From Rhodoligotrophos appendicifer (GTDB lineage Bacteria; Pseudomonadota; Alphaproteobacteria; Rhizobiales; Im1): a DNA stretch of 64,000 bases. Below the pieces are notes generated by a model. That model was given only the letters and a program-made list of their open reading frames with translations, was not told the DNA's origin and searched no databases. Shown in pieces: positions 55,404-64,000 of the stretch. The DNA is taken from assembly GCF_007474605.1 (NCBI RefSeq), contig NZ_VHKL01000008.1, forward strand, positions 1-64,000, read 5' to 3'. Within the stretch, counting starts at the first letter, position 1, and each line of letters starts with the position of its first letter. A program made the translations under genes and the position numbers.

Positions 55404-58298
55404 TTGCCCCCATTGAACAGCACCCGGCCAATCTATTTTTTAGGCGAGTGCGAGATCGACCTTGGCCGGCGTGAGCTCAGGATAGCTGGAGTTCCTGCGC
55501 CAATCGGTAGCCGCGCCTTTCAGATCCTCGAGGTCCTGAGTGGCGTGCGTGGAGAACTCGTCACCAAAGATGCATTGCTGGACGAAGTCTGGGGCGGGGC
55601 TACGGTCAGCGAAAACCTGCTTCAGGTTCACATTTCGGCCGTCAGGAAAGCGTTGGGTCTCTACCGTTCCTTGCTCAAAACGCAATCAGGGCGAGGTTAC
55701 CGACTGCTCGGCGATTGGGTTATCGAGCTAGAGGCTGCTCAACAGCCATCATCTGCCCGAAACAAATCGCAACAGGAGCCAACCACCAAGGAAACATCCA
55801 ATCTTCCGGTGCTCGTCACAGACCTGATCGGTAGAGCAGCCGCATTGTCACATGTTTGCGGCCTGCTTTCTGCGTACAGGATCGTCACGCTCAGCGGCGC
55901 GGGGGGAATAGGAAAGACAACCCTTGCATTGCATGTCGCCCGTGAGTTGCTCTCGGACTACCCTGGCGGCACCTGGCTTGTCGAGCTGGCCTCGTTATCG
56001 GATCCTAGCCTTGTTCCATCGACCATCGCATCTGCGCTCGGCCTCAAGCTGGGAGACGCGAATTCGGGGGAGGCAATCGCCAGATCGATTGGAACCACGA
56101 AACTTCTCCTTCTTATCGACAATTGTGAACATGTGATCGATGCAGTTGCATCCCTCGCCGAGGCGCTTGTTCGCCAATGTCCGAATCTTACGATCCTCAC
56201 GACGAGCCGCGAAGTCCTGCGGATCAGCGGTGAGTACATCTATCGCGTGCCGCCGCTGGATGTACCGGACGTGGAACAGACGGAGGTGGACCAACTCCGC
56301 TCTCACAGCGCAGTTGCACTTTTCATTGCGAGAACGGAAGTTCTGGACCCGATTGTGTTACCCCAGAATGACGATCTGCCCGCAATTGCTTCAATCTGTC
56401 GGCATCTTGACGGCATGCCGCTGGCGATCGAGTTCGCTGCGGCTCGAGCCGCAACTCTCGGGGTCGAGGCCGTACAAGTCGAGCTCAGAAACCGGTTTGC
56501 CCTTCTGACGACAGGTCGTCGTACCGCGGTCCCGCGGCACAAGACACTGAGGGCCACGCTTGACTGGAGCTACGAATTACTTCCATCCGAAGAACGTCGG
56601 CTGCTCCGCTCCCTCTCCGTGATTTCCGGCACGTTTGGGCTTTCAGCCGCGCAGGCTCTGACTGGGGGCAGCCTGGGTGAGCGGTCGGTGACCGAGACCC
56701 TGGCCAATCTCGTCGACAAGTCGCTGATCATACCCGATCGGTTGGTTACAGGGCGCTGGAGGCTGCTTGAGACAACCCGCGCCTATGCGGCTGAAAAACT
56801 TCTGGAAAGTGGAGAAGCCGAGCAGGTAGCACGACGGCATGCCGAGTTTTTTCTCGAGGTTTTCTCAGCGTTCGGAGTGGAAAGCAGATTGCAGGCTGCC
56901 ATCGACGGCTTGCCTCTCTACCGCCCGGAAATCGACAATCTCCGCGGCGCCTTGACCTGGGCGTTTGGCGAAACGGGCGACAGCGCCATTGGCATCCGAC
57001 TTGCTGCCGCTTCTTGTGACTTCTGGATCGCGGAATCGCTCATCGCCGAATGTCGAGATTGGAGTGGCAGGGCATTGGCCCAGCTGGGCGACGCGCTGGG
57101 ATCGCGAGATGAGATGGTGCTGCAGTGCGCCTATGGGCGAACATTATTGTATACCCAGGGGATGGTCGAAGGATCACTCCTTGCACTGACAAAGGGCCTT
57201 AGCCTTTCCGAGGAGCTCGACGAACCTGATTTTCAACAGCGCGCCAGCATGGATATCTGGCTGTTCAAATCGCGCTCCGCCCAACTTGTCGAAGCATTGG
57301 AGGCGGCTCGACGACTTGAGGAAATGACGCGTGACCGTGAGATACAGTTTCGCGCTGCTGCCGATTGGATCGTTGGCATATCTTTGACATATCTGGCCGC
57401 CCACCGCGAGGCCGCTGAGAGACTGCAGCGGGCGAGCGAGACTTATCCGGTCGAGCGGCGCGAGAAAGATCTCATCCGCCTAGGCTCTGATCTCCGGGCC
57501 TCCTCGGCCGGTCATCTCACGGTCAATCTTGTATCATTAGGAGAGCATGAAGGGGCGGCGCAGTCCGCAATGCGAGCCGTTGCCGAGGCGCGGGAGACAC
57601 GGCATGCAACGGCGCTTTGCATTGCGCTCGTCTGGGCAGGGTTCACTTTCATAACCCTGGGAAAATTGGGCCCATCGGAGCAAATTGGTGAGGAGCTCGT
57701 TGAGCATGCTTACAAGCATGGCATGCAGCCATTTCATGCGGCTGGACTGTGCATAAGGGGAAGCGTGCTGGCGAAACGCGGCGAGCCCGCAGCGGCGATT
57801 GCACCGCTTCGAACGGGTCTCGCTGGAATGCAGGAAGCTTCCTATCTCTTGTTTTATCCATTCTTCCTGGTGGAACTTGCTCAAGCGCTCGCCGCAAACG
57901 ACAGGCTTGACGAAGCACTTATCGAGATCGACAGGGCGTTGACCGTCGCAACAAACATCGATTATCGCTGGCTGATTCCTGAAATAAAAAGGAACAAAGC
58001 CGAAATCATCGGGAAAATTTTTTCCGAGAATACGCCCGAAGCCGAGAAGCTGCTGTCCGAAGCGCTTTCTCAATCCAAGTCTCAAGGAGGCGCCTATTGG
58101 GAGTATTGCGCATCCATTTCATACGCCGAGCTCTTGCTCAGTCATGGTAAGGTTGCCCCTGCGCGCACACTGCTAATGTCCCAGCATGATCGTTTCGGCA
58201 ACGGCGTTGAAACACCCATGACACAGCGAGCCGAGGGGTTAATGTTAGTGCTGAACAAGCTTATGGAGCCGAAGAGCGGCCTCGACCGGCAGCACTGA
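55404..58298 (+). CDS. Winged-helix transcription factor with STAND ATPase and TPR-like repeats
   Basis: 964 residues. An OmpR-type winged helix (residues ~10-105; TVSENLLQVHISAVRKALGL), a P-loop NTPase with LSGAGGIGKTTLALHVAR and a Walker B LLLIDNCEHV, then helical TPR-like repeats to the end. The arrangement matches ATP-dependent signalling regulators that oligomerise on ligand binding. TTG at 55404 is the assumed start; another in-frame TTG is at 55413. Its target and inducer are unknown. It is the first gene after the Rieske cluster, pointing to a separate regulon or to cluster control. Confidence 0.82.
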   Translation: MPPLNSTRPIYFLGECEIDLGRRELRIAGVPAPIGSRAFQILEVLSGVRGELVTKDALLDEVWGGATVSENLLQVHISAVRKALGLYRSLLKTQSGRGYRLLGDWVIELEAAQQPSSARNKSQQEPTTKETSNLPVLVTDLIGRAAALSHVCGLLSAYRIVTLSGAGGIGKTTLALHVARELLSDYPGGTWLVELASLSDPSLVPSTIASALGLKLGDANSGEAIARSIGTTKLLLLIDNCEHVIDAVASLAEALVRQCPNLTILTTSREVLRISGEYIYRVPPLDVPDVEQTEVDQLRSHSAVALFIARTEVLDPIVLPQNDDLPAIASICRHLDGMPLAIEFAAARAATLGVEAVQVELRNRFALLTTGRRTAVPRHKTLRATLDWSYELLPSEERRLLRSLSVISGTFGLSAAQALTGGSLGERSVTETLANLVDKSLIIPDRLVTGRWRLLETTRAYAAEKLLESGEAEQVARRHAEFFLEVFSAFGVESRLQAAIDGLPLYRPEIDNLRGALTWAFGETGDSAIGIRLAAASCDFWIAESLIAECRDWSGRALAQLGDALGSRDEMVLQCAYGRTLLYTQGMVEGSLLALTKGLSLSEELDEPDFQQRASMDIWLFKSRSAQLVEALEAARRLEEMTRDREIQFRAAADWIVGISLTYLAAHREAAERLQRASETYPVERREKDLIRLGSDLRASSAGHLTVNLVSLGEHEGAAQSAMRAVAEARETRHATALCIALVWAGFTFITLGKLGPSEQIGEELVEHAYKHGMQPFHAAGLCIRGSVLAKRGEPAAAIAPLRTGLAGMQEASYLLFYPFFLVELAQALAANDRLDEALIEIDRALTVATNIDYRWLIPEIKRNKAEIIGKIFSENTPEAEKLLSEALSQSKSQGGAYWEYCASISYAELLLSHGKVAPARTLLMSQHDRFGNGVETPMTQRAEGLMLVLNKLMEPKSGLDRQH

Positions 58299-59030
58299 TC
58301 AACGAGCAGTTTGATCCCCACGAGAAAGTAATGCGCCTAAATTTTGGTGGTCATAAATTGGGCTGACTTGCGCAATTGCGTCTGCCATGCGCGTGAGATC
58401 CGGCAATGATCTCGCCTTCATCTTTCGCATAACCTTACCCCGGTGAGCCTTTACAGTGATTTCACTGATGCCCAAAACAAAGGCCACTTGTTTGTTCATT
58501 TTTCCTTTAACCACCTGATCCATAACCTGTCGTTCGCGCTCGCTGAGGGTCTCGTACAGCCGGGTCAGATGGCTGAAAAGCTGATGGGATTCACACCGCG
58601 CCCGGTCCTGTGTGAGGGCAGTCTCAATGGCCTCAAGGAGGTCGTGGTCTCGATAGGGCTGGCAGAGGAAATCGATCGCACCGCTTTTCATCGCCTCCAC
58701 GGAGGTGGCGACGTCAGCGGACTCGGCGACGAAAATGAGAGGGATGGGCGTTTCTGCCGCGTTGAATTGCTTCAGGAATTGTAACCCGAAGCGGCCGTGA
58801 GGCAGGGCAATAACGAGACAGGTCGGCGTTTCCGGCCGCTTCAAAACCAGTTGATAGGGAAACTGAGCCGATACATCGAGGACTGTGCCCGATCGGTGCA
58901 GCTCCCTCCCAAGGGAGGCCCAGCGATCCTCATCGTTGTCGACAACCAAAACTCGAGCTTTTGAAGCCGTTTCTTTGCAGGTCGTGCGAGGTCTTGCAGA
59001 GACATGATGTGAGTGAATGACGAGTGGCAT
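58299..59030 (-). CDS. LuxR/FixJ-type regulator with degenerate receiver
   Basis: 243 residues. The C-terminal HTH is a NarL/FixJ type (LSERERQVMDQVVKGKMNKQ, VAFVLGISEITVKAHRGKVM). The receiver begins ARVLVVDNDEDRWASLG, but the strand that should end in the phosphoacceptor Asp reads CLVIALPHGRFG, with no Asp, and the later Lys of KP is replaced (LCQPY). It probably works without phosphorylation. It is convergent with the STAND regulator gene, their ends touching. Confidence 0.85.
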   Translation of the reverse strand: MPLVIHSHHVSARPRTTCKETASKARVLVVDNDEDRWASLGRELHRSGTVLDVSAQFPYQLVLKRPETPTCLVIALPHGRFGLQFLKQFNAAETPIPLIFVAESADVATSVEAMKSGAIDFLCQPYRDHDLLEAIETALTQDRARCESHQLFSHLTRLYETLSERERQVMDQVVKGKMNKQVAFVLGISEITVKAHRGKVMRKMKARSLPDLTRMADAIAQVSPIYDHQNLGALLSRGDQTAR

Positions 59031-59461
59031 GCAACCCTCCTGCTTATTAATATTGGCGGTTTTCAGATCCTGTTCTTAGGCGGCGTGACAGTAGTGTGAA
59101 CAGGATAGGCTTGGCTGGCTGAATAATCTTTGGGGAAGGTCTGAAATTTACTGAAGTGCACCTTAAGGTCACCTCAGAGATGCTGATGACGCAGCTGGCT
59201 TCCGAAAACCGCCACCGGCGAGCCGTAGTCCGCTCCCCGTCAAGTGAATGGTTGACCTGCGTTGCGACGATAAGGGTTTGCTCGCAACCAGCTGGCCTCA
59301 TCAAAATTCAAGACTGCGACTATCAGGCGGCGATGTTGGGCTTTGGTCGTTCATTCTCACCGATACCAAAGTGTCGTCGATACCAAGGTGCCAATGATTT
59401 CCTGCGTTGCCAGTGGCTGACTATCAGCGATTTCAACCACAGGCTCTCGAGGGAGACAGAA
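59031..59461. other. Intergenic stretch without a supported gene
   Basis: About 430 bases between divergent genes. It must carry the promoters of the regulator and the flavodoxin-type gene. I see no gene or clear repeat. Confidence 0.5.
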
Positions 59462-60067
59462 ATGAATATTCATATGGTGAGGACGGACATACGTGTCGCC
59501 ATCGTCTTTCACAGCGGATATGGCCACACCGCCCGCCAGGCCGAGGCTGTACGGCGCGGAGTAGAGAAAGTCCCGGGCGCCTCGGTCCTCTATCTGACTT
59601 CGGAGGAGGCTCAGAGCCGATGGGATGATCTGGCCGTTGCCGATGCCATCATTTTTGGCGCACCGACATACATGGGCAGCGCGTCCGCACCCTTCAAAGC
59701 ATTCATGGACGCAACATCGAGTGTTTTCGCTTCCGGTGCCTGGCGCAACAAGATTGCCGCCGGTTTCACCAATTCAGCTTCGCGATCCGGCGACAAGCTC
59801 TCGACTTTGATGCAGTTCGTCATCCTGGCTGCACAACTCGGGATGCATTGGGTCAACCTTGGCCTTCTTCCCGGCAATAATTTATCGACAGGTTCCGAAG
59901 CGGAGCTCAACAGGCTGGGCTTCTTTCTCGGAGCGGGTGCCCAGTCGAATGCCGACGAGGGGCCGGAGATCGTCCCGCCAGAATCAGATCTGCTAACCGC
60001 AGAGCATCTCGGTGAGCGCGTGGCGATGGTCACTCAGCATATGGTGCGCGGCCGCGTGACAGCGTGA
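59462..60067 (+). CDS. Flavodoxin-fold NAD(P)H quinone oxidoreductase-like protein (WrbA group)
   Basis: About 201 residues. FHSGYGHTARQAEAVRRGV is the FMN phosphate loop, GAPTYMGSASAPFKAFMDAT the second FMN-binding segment, and FTNSASRSGDKLSTLMQFV the third. Such proteins reduce quinones by two electrons under stress. Start ATG at 59462 after GGGAGA. Confidence 0.82.
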   Translation: MNIHMVRTDIRVAIVFHSGYGHTARQAEAVRRGVEKVPGASVLYLTSEEAQSRWDDLAVADAIIFGAPTYMGSASAPFKAFMDATSSVFASGAWRNKIAAGFTNSASRSGDKLSTLMQFVILAAQLGMHWVNLGLLPGNNLSTGSEAELNRLGFFLGAGAQSNADEGPEIVPPESDLLTAEHLGERVAMVTQHMVRGRVTA

Positions 60068-60237
60068 GCCTGTCGCCACAAGTGTGTCTTGTGGCGACGC
60101 TGGCAAACCAGTCATTGGCAGGTGTATGGCAGGCGCTCGCCGGGGCGCCTGCCGCTTTGCCTTGTATGAAGAACATGAAATGACGACGAGACGGCTCCGC
60201 CACTCCATTCTTGGTCGTTGGGGTGGGCTTTGGCTTC

Positions 60238-60912
60238 TCATCGGAGCCGCACAGGATCTGGTTCGACAGTCTTAGATGCGTGGACCTCAGCGGGTGGCAG
60301 TCTCTCCAACAGGTCCCGCGTTGTTAATATTGCGTGTGCGAATGTCGGGCCATTCAGCTCATGGGCCGCATGCATCATTTCTCGTGAGAAAGCCGCGGTT
60401 GCGTCTCGGACCAGAGTGACGTGGAAGCCGAGTTCCATCGCATAACGACCCGTTGACTCGATGCAGGTATTGGCGAGCAGGCCGACGACCAACACATGGG
60501 TTATTCCGTGCTGCCTGAGTTGCTGATCGAGATCCGTGTTGGCAAAGCCACTTTGAGCCCAGTGCTCCTTGACAACAATATCACCGGGCCGGGGAGCGAA
60601 GTCTGGATGCCAGTCGCCGCCCCATTCGCCTCGAGCGAATGAATGCCGTTTCATGATCGCGCGCTGGGTTGGATTGGGGAAACACCAGCACTCATAGTCA
60701 CCCGGCTCCCACCGGCGATGCGGTACGATGAACACCCTGAGGCCGGCATCGCGGACGGCCTTATCGATGCGTCTCAGATTGTCGATAAGGCCGACTTCCT
60801 CGGCGATCTCCTTCACTCGGGGCCATATCTTACCGCCCTCCGACAGGAAATCGTTATAGGGATCGACGAAGAGAAGAGCGGTCGACCGCTTCTCATACGC
60901 TGGCTGCGTCAT
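60238..60912 (-). CDS. Isochorismatase-family cysteine hydrolase
   Basis: About 224 residues. The catalytic set is Asp in FVDPYNDFLSEGGKIW, Lys in VVKEHWAQSGF and Cys in GLLANTCIESTGRYA. It would hydrolyse an amide or similar bond (isochorismatase/nicotinamidase superfamily). ATG at 60912. It is the last gene of the leftward hydrolase operon, 26 bases after the alpha/beta-SRPBCC gene. Confidence 0.87.
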   Translation of the reverse strand: MTQPAYEKRSTALLFVDPYNDFLSEGGKIWPRVKEIAEEVGLIDNLRRIDKAVRDAGLRVFIVPHRRWEPGDYECWCFPNPTQRAIMKRHSFARGEWGGDWHPDFAPRPGDIVVKEHWAQSGFANTDLDQQLRQHGITHVLVVGLLANTCIESTGRYAMELGFHVTLVRDATAAFSREMMHAAHELNGPTFAHAILTTRDLLERLPPAEVHASKTVEPDPVRLR

Positions 60913-60938
60913 GTCGTGTCTCCAAATTTCGCGATGCC

Positions 60939-62507
60939 TTATTTTCTGAGGGCCGCGCGTTCGATGCTGGCTGCGAAGAGCGGGGTTTCGCCCTTGTTGT
61001 GAGCGATCGACATCGGTGCCCGTTGCGCGCGGAAGACGTCGAACGGTATGCCCTGACGGTCGAGGAAGGAGCGGAACTCGTCCGTTGCCGTCGAGACGAC
61101 ATGGTTGGTGAACTCGCAGCGCTGTCCGTCGATCGCCCTGACGCTCAGCTCCCACTTGATGTGGAGGGTCGTGCGCCCCGTGGGGGTGAAGATGTCGGAG
61201 GCCGATTCAAGTATCAGGTGATCCTTCTTTGCGAGGGTCTCGACATAGTGCTGGACCATCAGGCTGCCGCCGATCACCTCGACATTGATCGACATGCGCC
61301 GGCCGTCGGGCGCCGTGGTGAAACCCGCGGCGATGTGAGCCGGCGAACAGGCCTGATAATCCTTCTCCGGCAGCGAGAAACACCATTCGGGGATGTCGAT
61401 CCTGTCGATGGGGGCGTTGATGACGGCGCTGAAGCTAGAGTCGATGATTTCCATATCGTTCATGGCTGATTCCTTGAGGAGAGGGGCCGGTTCATGGCTC
61501 CGGGACGCAGGCGCGTCGGCCAGAACCGATTCCAGAAAGCAGTGCACAAGCTCGGCAACCTCATCCGCGGCCGTATCGAGAGCGAAGTGGCCAGCATCGA
61601 GAATGTGAACCTCGGCATTCGGCACGTCACAGCGATAAGAGTCCGGCTCCGAGATGTCGAAGGAGGGGTCGTATTTCCCCCAGAGCACCAAAAGCTGCGG
61701 CTGGTTGCGGCGCATCCACTCCTGCCAGGACGGATAGGCCGTGACGTTCGAGCGATAGTCGTAGAACAGCTCGGTCTGGATATCCGCCTGCCCTGGCCGG
61801 CTGAGGAAGGCAAACTCGTCGGTCCACAGATCGGGGTCGTAGCGTTCGAGGCGCGGATCGCTGCCAAGGTGACGCCGACGGGTGGCCTCCAGCGACAGCA
61901 GGTTGCGGCGCACCTCGTCCTCGTGAGCCGCGCGGTCGGCCCAGAAGGCGCGGCGGGGACCCCAGAGATCGCTGAGGCCCGTATCATGAGCCACCGCGTT
62001 CTGGATGATCAGCGCGTCAACCCTCTCAGGATGGGCCGTTGCCATCCGAAAGCCGACCGGGCCGCCATAGTCCTGCATAAAGAGGCTGTAGCGAGACAGA
62101 TCCAGCGCATCGGTAAACGCGGTCATGATCTCGGCCAGGTGATCGAAGGTGTAGGCGAATTCGGATGGGGGCGGCGACGCGCTGTGTCCGAAGCCGGGAT
62201 AGTCCGGCGCGATGAGCCGGTAACGATCCGCCAGTCTCAGCAGAAGCGGTTCATACATGCGCGACGACGAAGGCAGCCCGTGCAGCAGGAGGAGCGTCGG
62301 GCCATCATGAGGGCCAGCCTCACGGTAGAAGATCGGAAGCTTGTTGATGTCGATCGTGTTGTAGGTCGTTGAGAGCGTCATTTCGATCAACCACGGCTCA
62401 AATCGATGACGGGGAACGCCGAAATCGGCGAGTGATAGTCGTTGCAACCGAGCCAGCGACGGCGACCGGAATCTTTCCGCTCGCACACTGATGAGCTGAT
62501 CATTCAC
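60939..62507 (-). CDS. Alpha/beta hydrolase fused to an SRPBCC-like domain
   Basis: 522 residues. Residues ~43-335 form an alpha/beta hydrolase ([31 protein letters not shown]; nucleophile elbow MQDYGGPVG with Asp; DAGHFALD). Residues ~350-522 (from MNDMEIIDSSFSAVINAPID) form a separate domain like SRPBCC/START. The junction keeps AAGGA and an internal ATG, so two genes may have fused by loss of the first stop codon. GTG at 62507 follows GAGGAGG. The conventional start would be MTLSTTYN (62381). Confidence 0.75.
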   Translation of the reverse strand: MNDQLISVRAERFRSPSLARLQRLSLADFGVPRHRFEPWLIEMTLSTTYNTIDINKLPIFYREAGPHDGPTLLLLHGLPSSSRMYEPLLLRLADRYRLIAPDYPGFGHSASPPPSEFAYTFDHLAEIMTAFTDALDLSRYSLFMQDYGGPVGFRMATAHPERVDALIIQNAVAHDTGLSDLWGPRRAFWADRAAHEDEVRRNLLSLEATRRRHLGSDPRLERYDPDLWTDEFAFLSRPGQADIQTELFYDYRSNVTAYPSWQEWMRRNQPQLLVLWGKYDPSFDISEPDSYRCDVPNAEVHILDAGHFALDTAADEVAELVHCFLESVLADAPASRSHEPAPLLKESAMNDMEIIDSSFSAVINAPIDRIDIPEWCFSLPEKDYQACSPAHIAAGFTTAPDGRRMSINVEVIGGSLMVQHYVETLAKKDHLILESASDIFTPTGRTTLHIKWELSVRAIDGQRCEFTNHVVSTATDEFRSFLDRQGIPFDVFRAQRAPMSIAHNKGETPLFAASIERAALRK

Positions 62508-62542
62508 TGTCCTCCTCAGGTCGCGTGATCGCCGTCAGACTG

Positions 62543-62632
62543 TCACCGATGCAAACTGCGAAAGGTGCTGCCTTCGCGTCCTCCGGTGGTGTGGACCTTG
62601 GCGGTGTAGAGCAGCTTGTTCTGCGGATTCAT
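62543..62632 (-). pseudogene. ohr: Organic hydroperoxide resistance gene, N-terminal remnant
   Basis: From ATG at 62632 the frame reads MNPQNKLLYTAKVHTTGGRE then GSTFRSLHR and a stop. LYTAKVHTTGGREG is the start of Ohr (OsmC family). Only 29 codons remain; the two catalytic Cys are gone. A ribosome binding site (AAGGA) is preserved. Ohr is often found in stress and hydrolase clusters, so a deletion probably removed the body of an operon member. Confidence 0.8.
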
Positions 62633-62689
62633 GACACTATCCTTGGTGACGACTGGGAAGGGGCGGAGGCTGTGCCGGTGCGCGGTCAC

Positions 62690-63967
62690 CTAAGACCGCA
62701 GCGGCCGGAATGCCGTGCGCAGCTCGGCGGTGAATGCGGCCGGCTGTTCCCAGGCGGCGAAATGCCCGCCCTTGGCCAGGCGGTTGAAGTGAATGAGCCT
62801 GGGGAACGCTTTTTCCGCCCAGCTCTTGGGCGCGGCGTAGATCTCGTCGGGAAATACGCTGACGGCGACCGGAATGGTAATGTTCTTGGGCGCAAAGAAA
62901 GCGAGCCTGTTTTCCCAATAAAGGCGGGCCGAGGAAACCGCCGTGCCCGTCAGCCAGTAGAGTGTGATGTTGTCGAGAATATCGTCGCGCGTCAGACCTT
63001 CCGTCGCGCCGTCGAAAATACGTGCAATGAGTTCGTAGCTGCGCGCGTCGTGATCAAGCATCCAGGCTGCGAGGCCGATCGGCGAATCCTCGAGCGCGTA
63101 GAGCGTTTGCGGACGGTTCGCCATTTCCTGGGCGTAGCCGAGGCCATGCTTGTAGAAGAAACCGAGTTGCGCATAGGCGTTCGCTTCCTCGGGCGACAGG
63201 GTTTCTGGTGCCGGGCTGCCGGCCGCAAGGGCCGCAGCGATGTCTTCGGGGACCGTTGCAGGCATATTGGTGTGGATGGCGATCAGTTCGGGCGGCGCCT
63301 GGACGGCCATCTGTTCGGACACGGCGTCGCCCCAGTCGCCACCCTGGGCAACGAAGCGTGTGTATCCCAGACGCTTCATCAGCGTTGTCCAGGCACGGGC
63401 GATCCGTTGCGGATCCCATCCGGTGGTGGTCGGCTTGGCAGAGAAGCCGTGACCCGGAAGCGAGGGGATCACGACATCGAACGCGTCCTCCGGCGTACCG
63501 CCATGGGCGAGGGGATCAGTCAGCGGGCCGATGATTTTCAACTGCTCGATGACGGAGCCGGGCCAGCCATGGGTGATGATCAGCGGAAGGGCATTCGGAA
63601 GTTTTGACCGGACATGGATGAAGTGGATATCCAGCCCATCGATTTCGGTGACGAACATCGGCAGGCTGTTCAGCCGCGCTTCGATTTTTCGCCAGTCATG
63701 CTCGGTTTCCCAGTACTTGGCCAGCTTCTGCATTGTCGCGAACTGCACGCCCTGAGTGGCATCGGCGACCAGTTCCGGCGTCGGCCACCGGGTGGCGGCG
63801 ATCCGGCGACGGAGATCGGCGAGTGCCTCCTCGGGAACGTGCAGCTGGAATGGCCTGACGTCGCTGGTTTCGGCTGAGAGCGGCAGTGGCATCATGGTGA
63901 CGGCTCCGGCGACGGCGGCTGCGACCAGGACGTCGCGCCGAGTGAGAGGGGGCGGTTTTTGGGACAT
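62690..63967 (-). CDS. Tat-exported epoxide hydrolase (EHN domain)
   Basis: 425 residues. Leader LTRRDVLVAAAVAGAVTMM is twin-arginine type. The EHN domain (RPFQLHVPEEALADLRRRIA) precedes the hydrolase domain, with HGWPGSVIEQLKII, nucleophile elbow AQGGDWGDAVSEQM (Asp), and the C-terminal His in AKGGHFAAWEQP. It would open epoxides to diols. Start ATG at 63967 after GAGGAG. It is the first gene of the leftward operon. Confidence 0.87.
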   Translation of the reverse strand: MSQKPPPLTRRDVLVAAAVAGAVTMMPLPLSAETSDVRPFQLHVPEEALADLRRRIAATRWPTPELVADATQGVQFATMQKLAKYWETEHDWRKIEARLNSLPMFVTEIDGLDIHFIHVRSKLPNALPLIITHGWPGSVIEQLKIIGPLTDPLAHGGTPEDAFDVVIPSLPGHGFSAKPTTTGWDPQRIARAWTTLMKRLGYTRFVAQGGDWGDAVSEQMAVQAPPELIAIHTNMPATVPEDIAAALAAGSPAPETLSPEEANAYAQLGFFYKHGLGYAQEMANRPQTLYALEDSPIGLAAWMLDHDARSYELIARIFDGATEGLTRDDILDNITLYWLTGTAVSSARLYWENRLAFFAPKNITIPVAVSVFPDEIYAAPKSWAEKAFPRLIHFNRLAKGGHFAAWEQPAAFTAELRTAFRPLRS

Positions 63968-64000
63968 GGCGGTTCTCCTCTGCAGCCGCCTCAGCGGGCT

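Noticed and set aside
55250-55474. 74-codon frame before the STAND regulator
   Set aside because: It overlaps the regulator start, has no homology I recognise and no good start signal.

Overview
The window is GC-rich alphaproteobacterial DNA, most likely from the Hyphomicrobiales (Rhizobiales). The evidence is the family content and order of its housekeeping block: tRNA-Glu(CUC), rluD, rpoH, thiC under a TPP riboswitch, purA, DUF992, serA-serC. No species is named because nothing in the sequence fixes one.

Layout. Positions 1-8700 are a decayed accessory zone. An intact GGDEF diguanylate cyclase, a TRIC/UPF0126 channel, an Rnk-like transcription factor and an NsrR plus group III truncated haemoglobin pair sit among gene fragments: two AraC pieces, a CcoN N-terminus abutting an SdhB piece, and a frameshifted Tat-signal protein. 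Positions 8600-12950 are a degraded prophage or island. Its immunity and integration modules survive (S24 repressor with operators, Xis-like protein, tyrosine integrase next to tRNA-Glu), while its replication genes are broken and an iteron-like repeat field lies among them. Positions 13000-32500 are mostly core chromosome. This block also holds an unusual GNAT-C39 peptidase plus RimK-like ligase operon, a trimeric autotransporter adhesin with nine 63-bp repeats, a choline-sulfatase homologue, and an AT-rich orphan gene split by a 25-bp insertion.

Positions 32700-43400 are accessory again: a frameshifted EamA exporter, a LysE exporter, a LysR regulator divergent from alpha/beta hydrolases, a metallo-hydrolase, an SDR gene with one in-frame stop, and a three-gene nitrile hydratase/thiocyanate hydrolase-like operon whose metal subunit starts with a His-rich segment. 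Positions 43900-55200 form a coherent catabolic cluster: class III aminotransferase, triple-RidA protein, TetR regulator, Pot-type ABC importer, phosphotriesterase-family hydrolase, single RidA, CobW GTPase and a Rieske oxygenase of the kind that attacks quaternary amines. I infer uptake and oxidative breakdown of an amine or quaternary ammonium compound through imine/enamine intermediates. Positions 55400-64000 hold a winged-helix/STAND regulator, a response-regulator-like protein without its phosphoacceptor, a flavodoxin-type protein, and a hydrolase operon (epoxide hydrolase, truncated ohr, alpha/beta hydrolase fused to an SRPBCC-like domain, isochorismatase).

The strongest candidates for something not well described are the Rieske/RidA cluster, the split nitrile hydratase-like operon, the GNAT-C39/RimK pair, and a compact pseudoknot-like element in the serC leader. 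All functions are inferred from sequence patterns read by eye. No database search was run.
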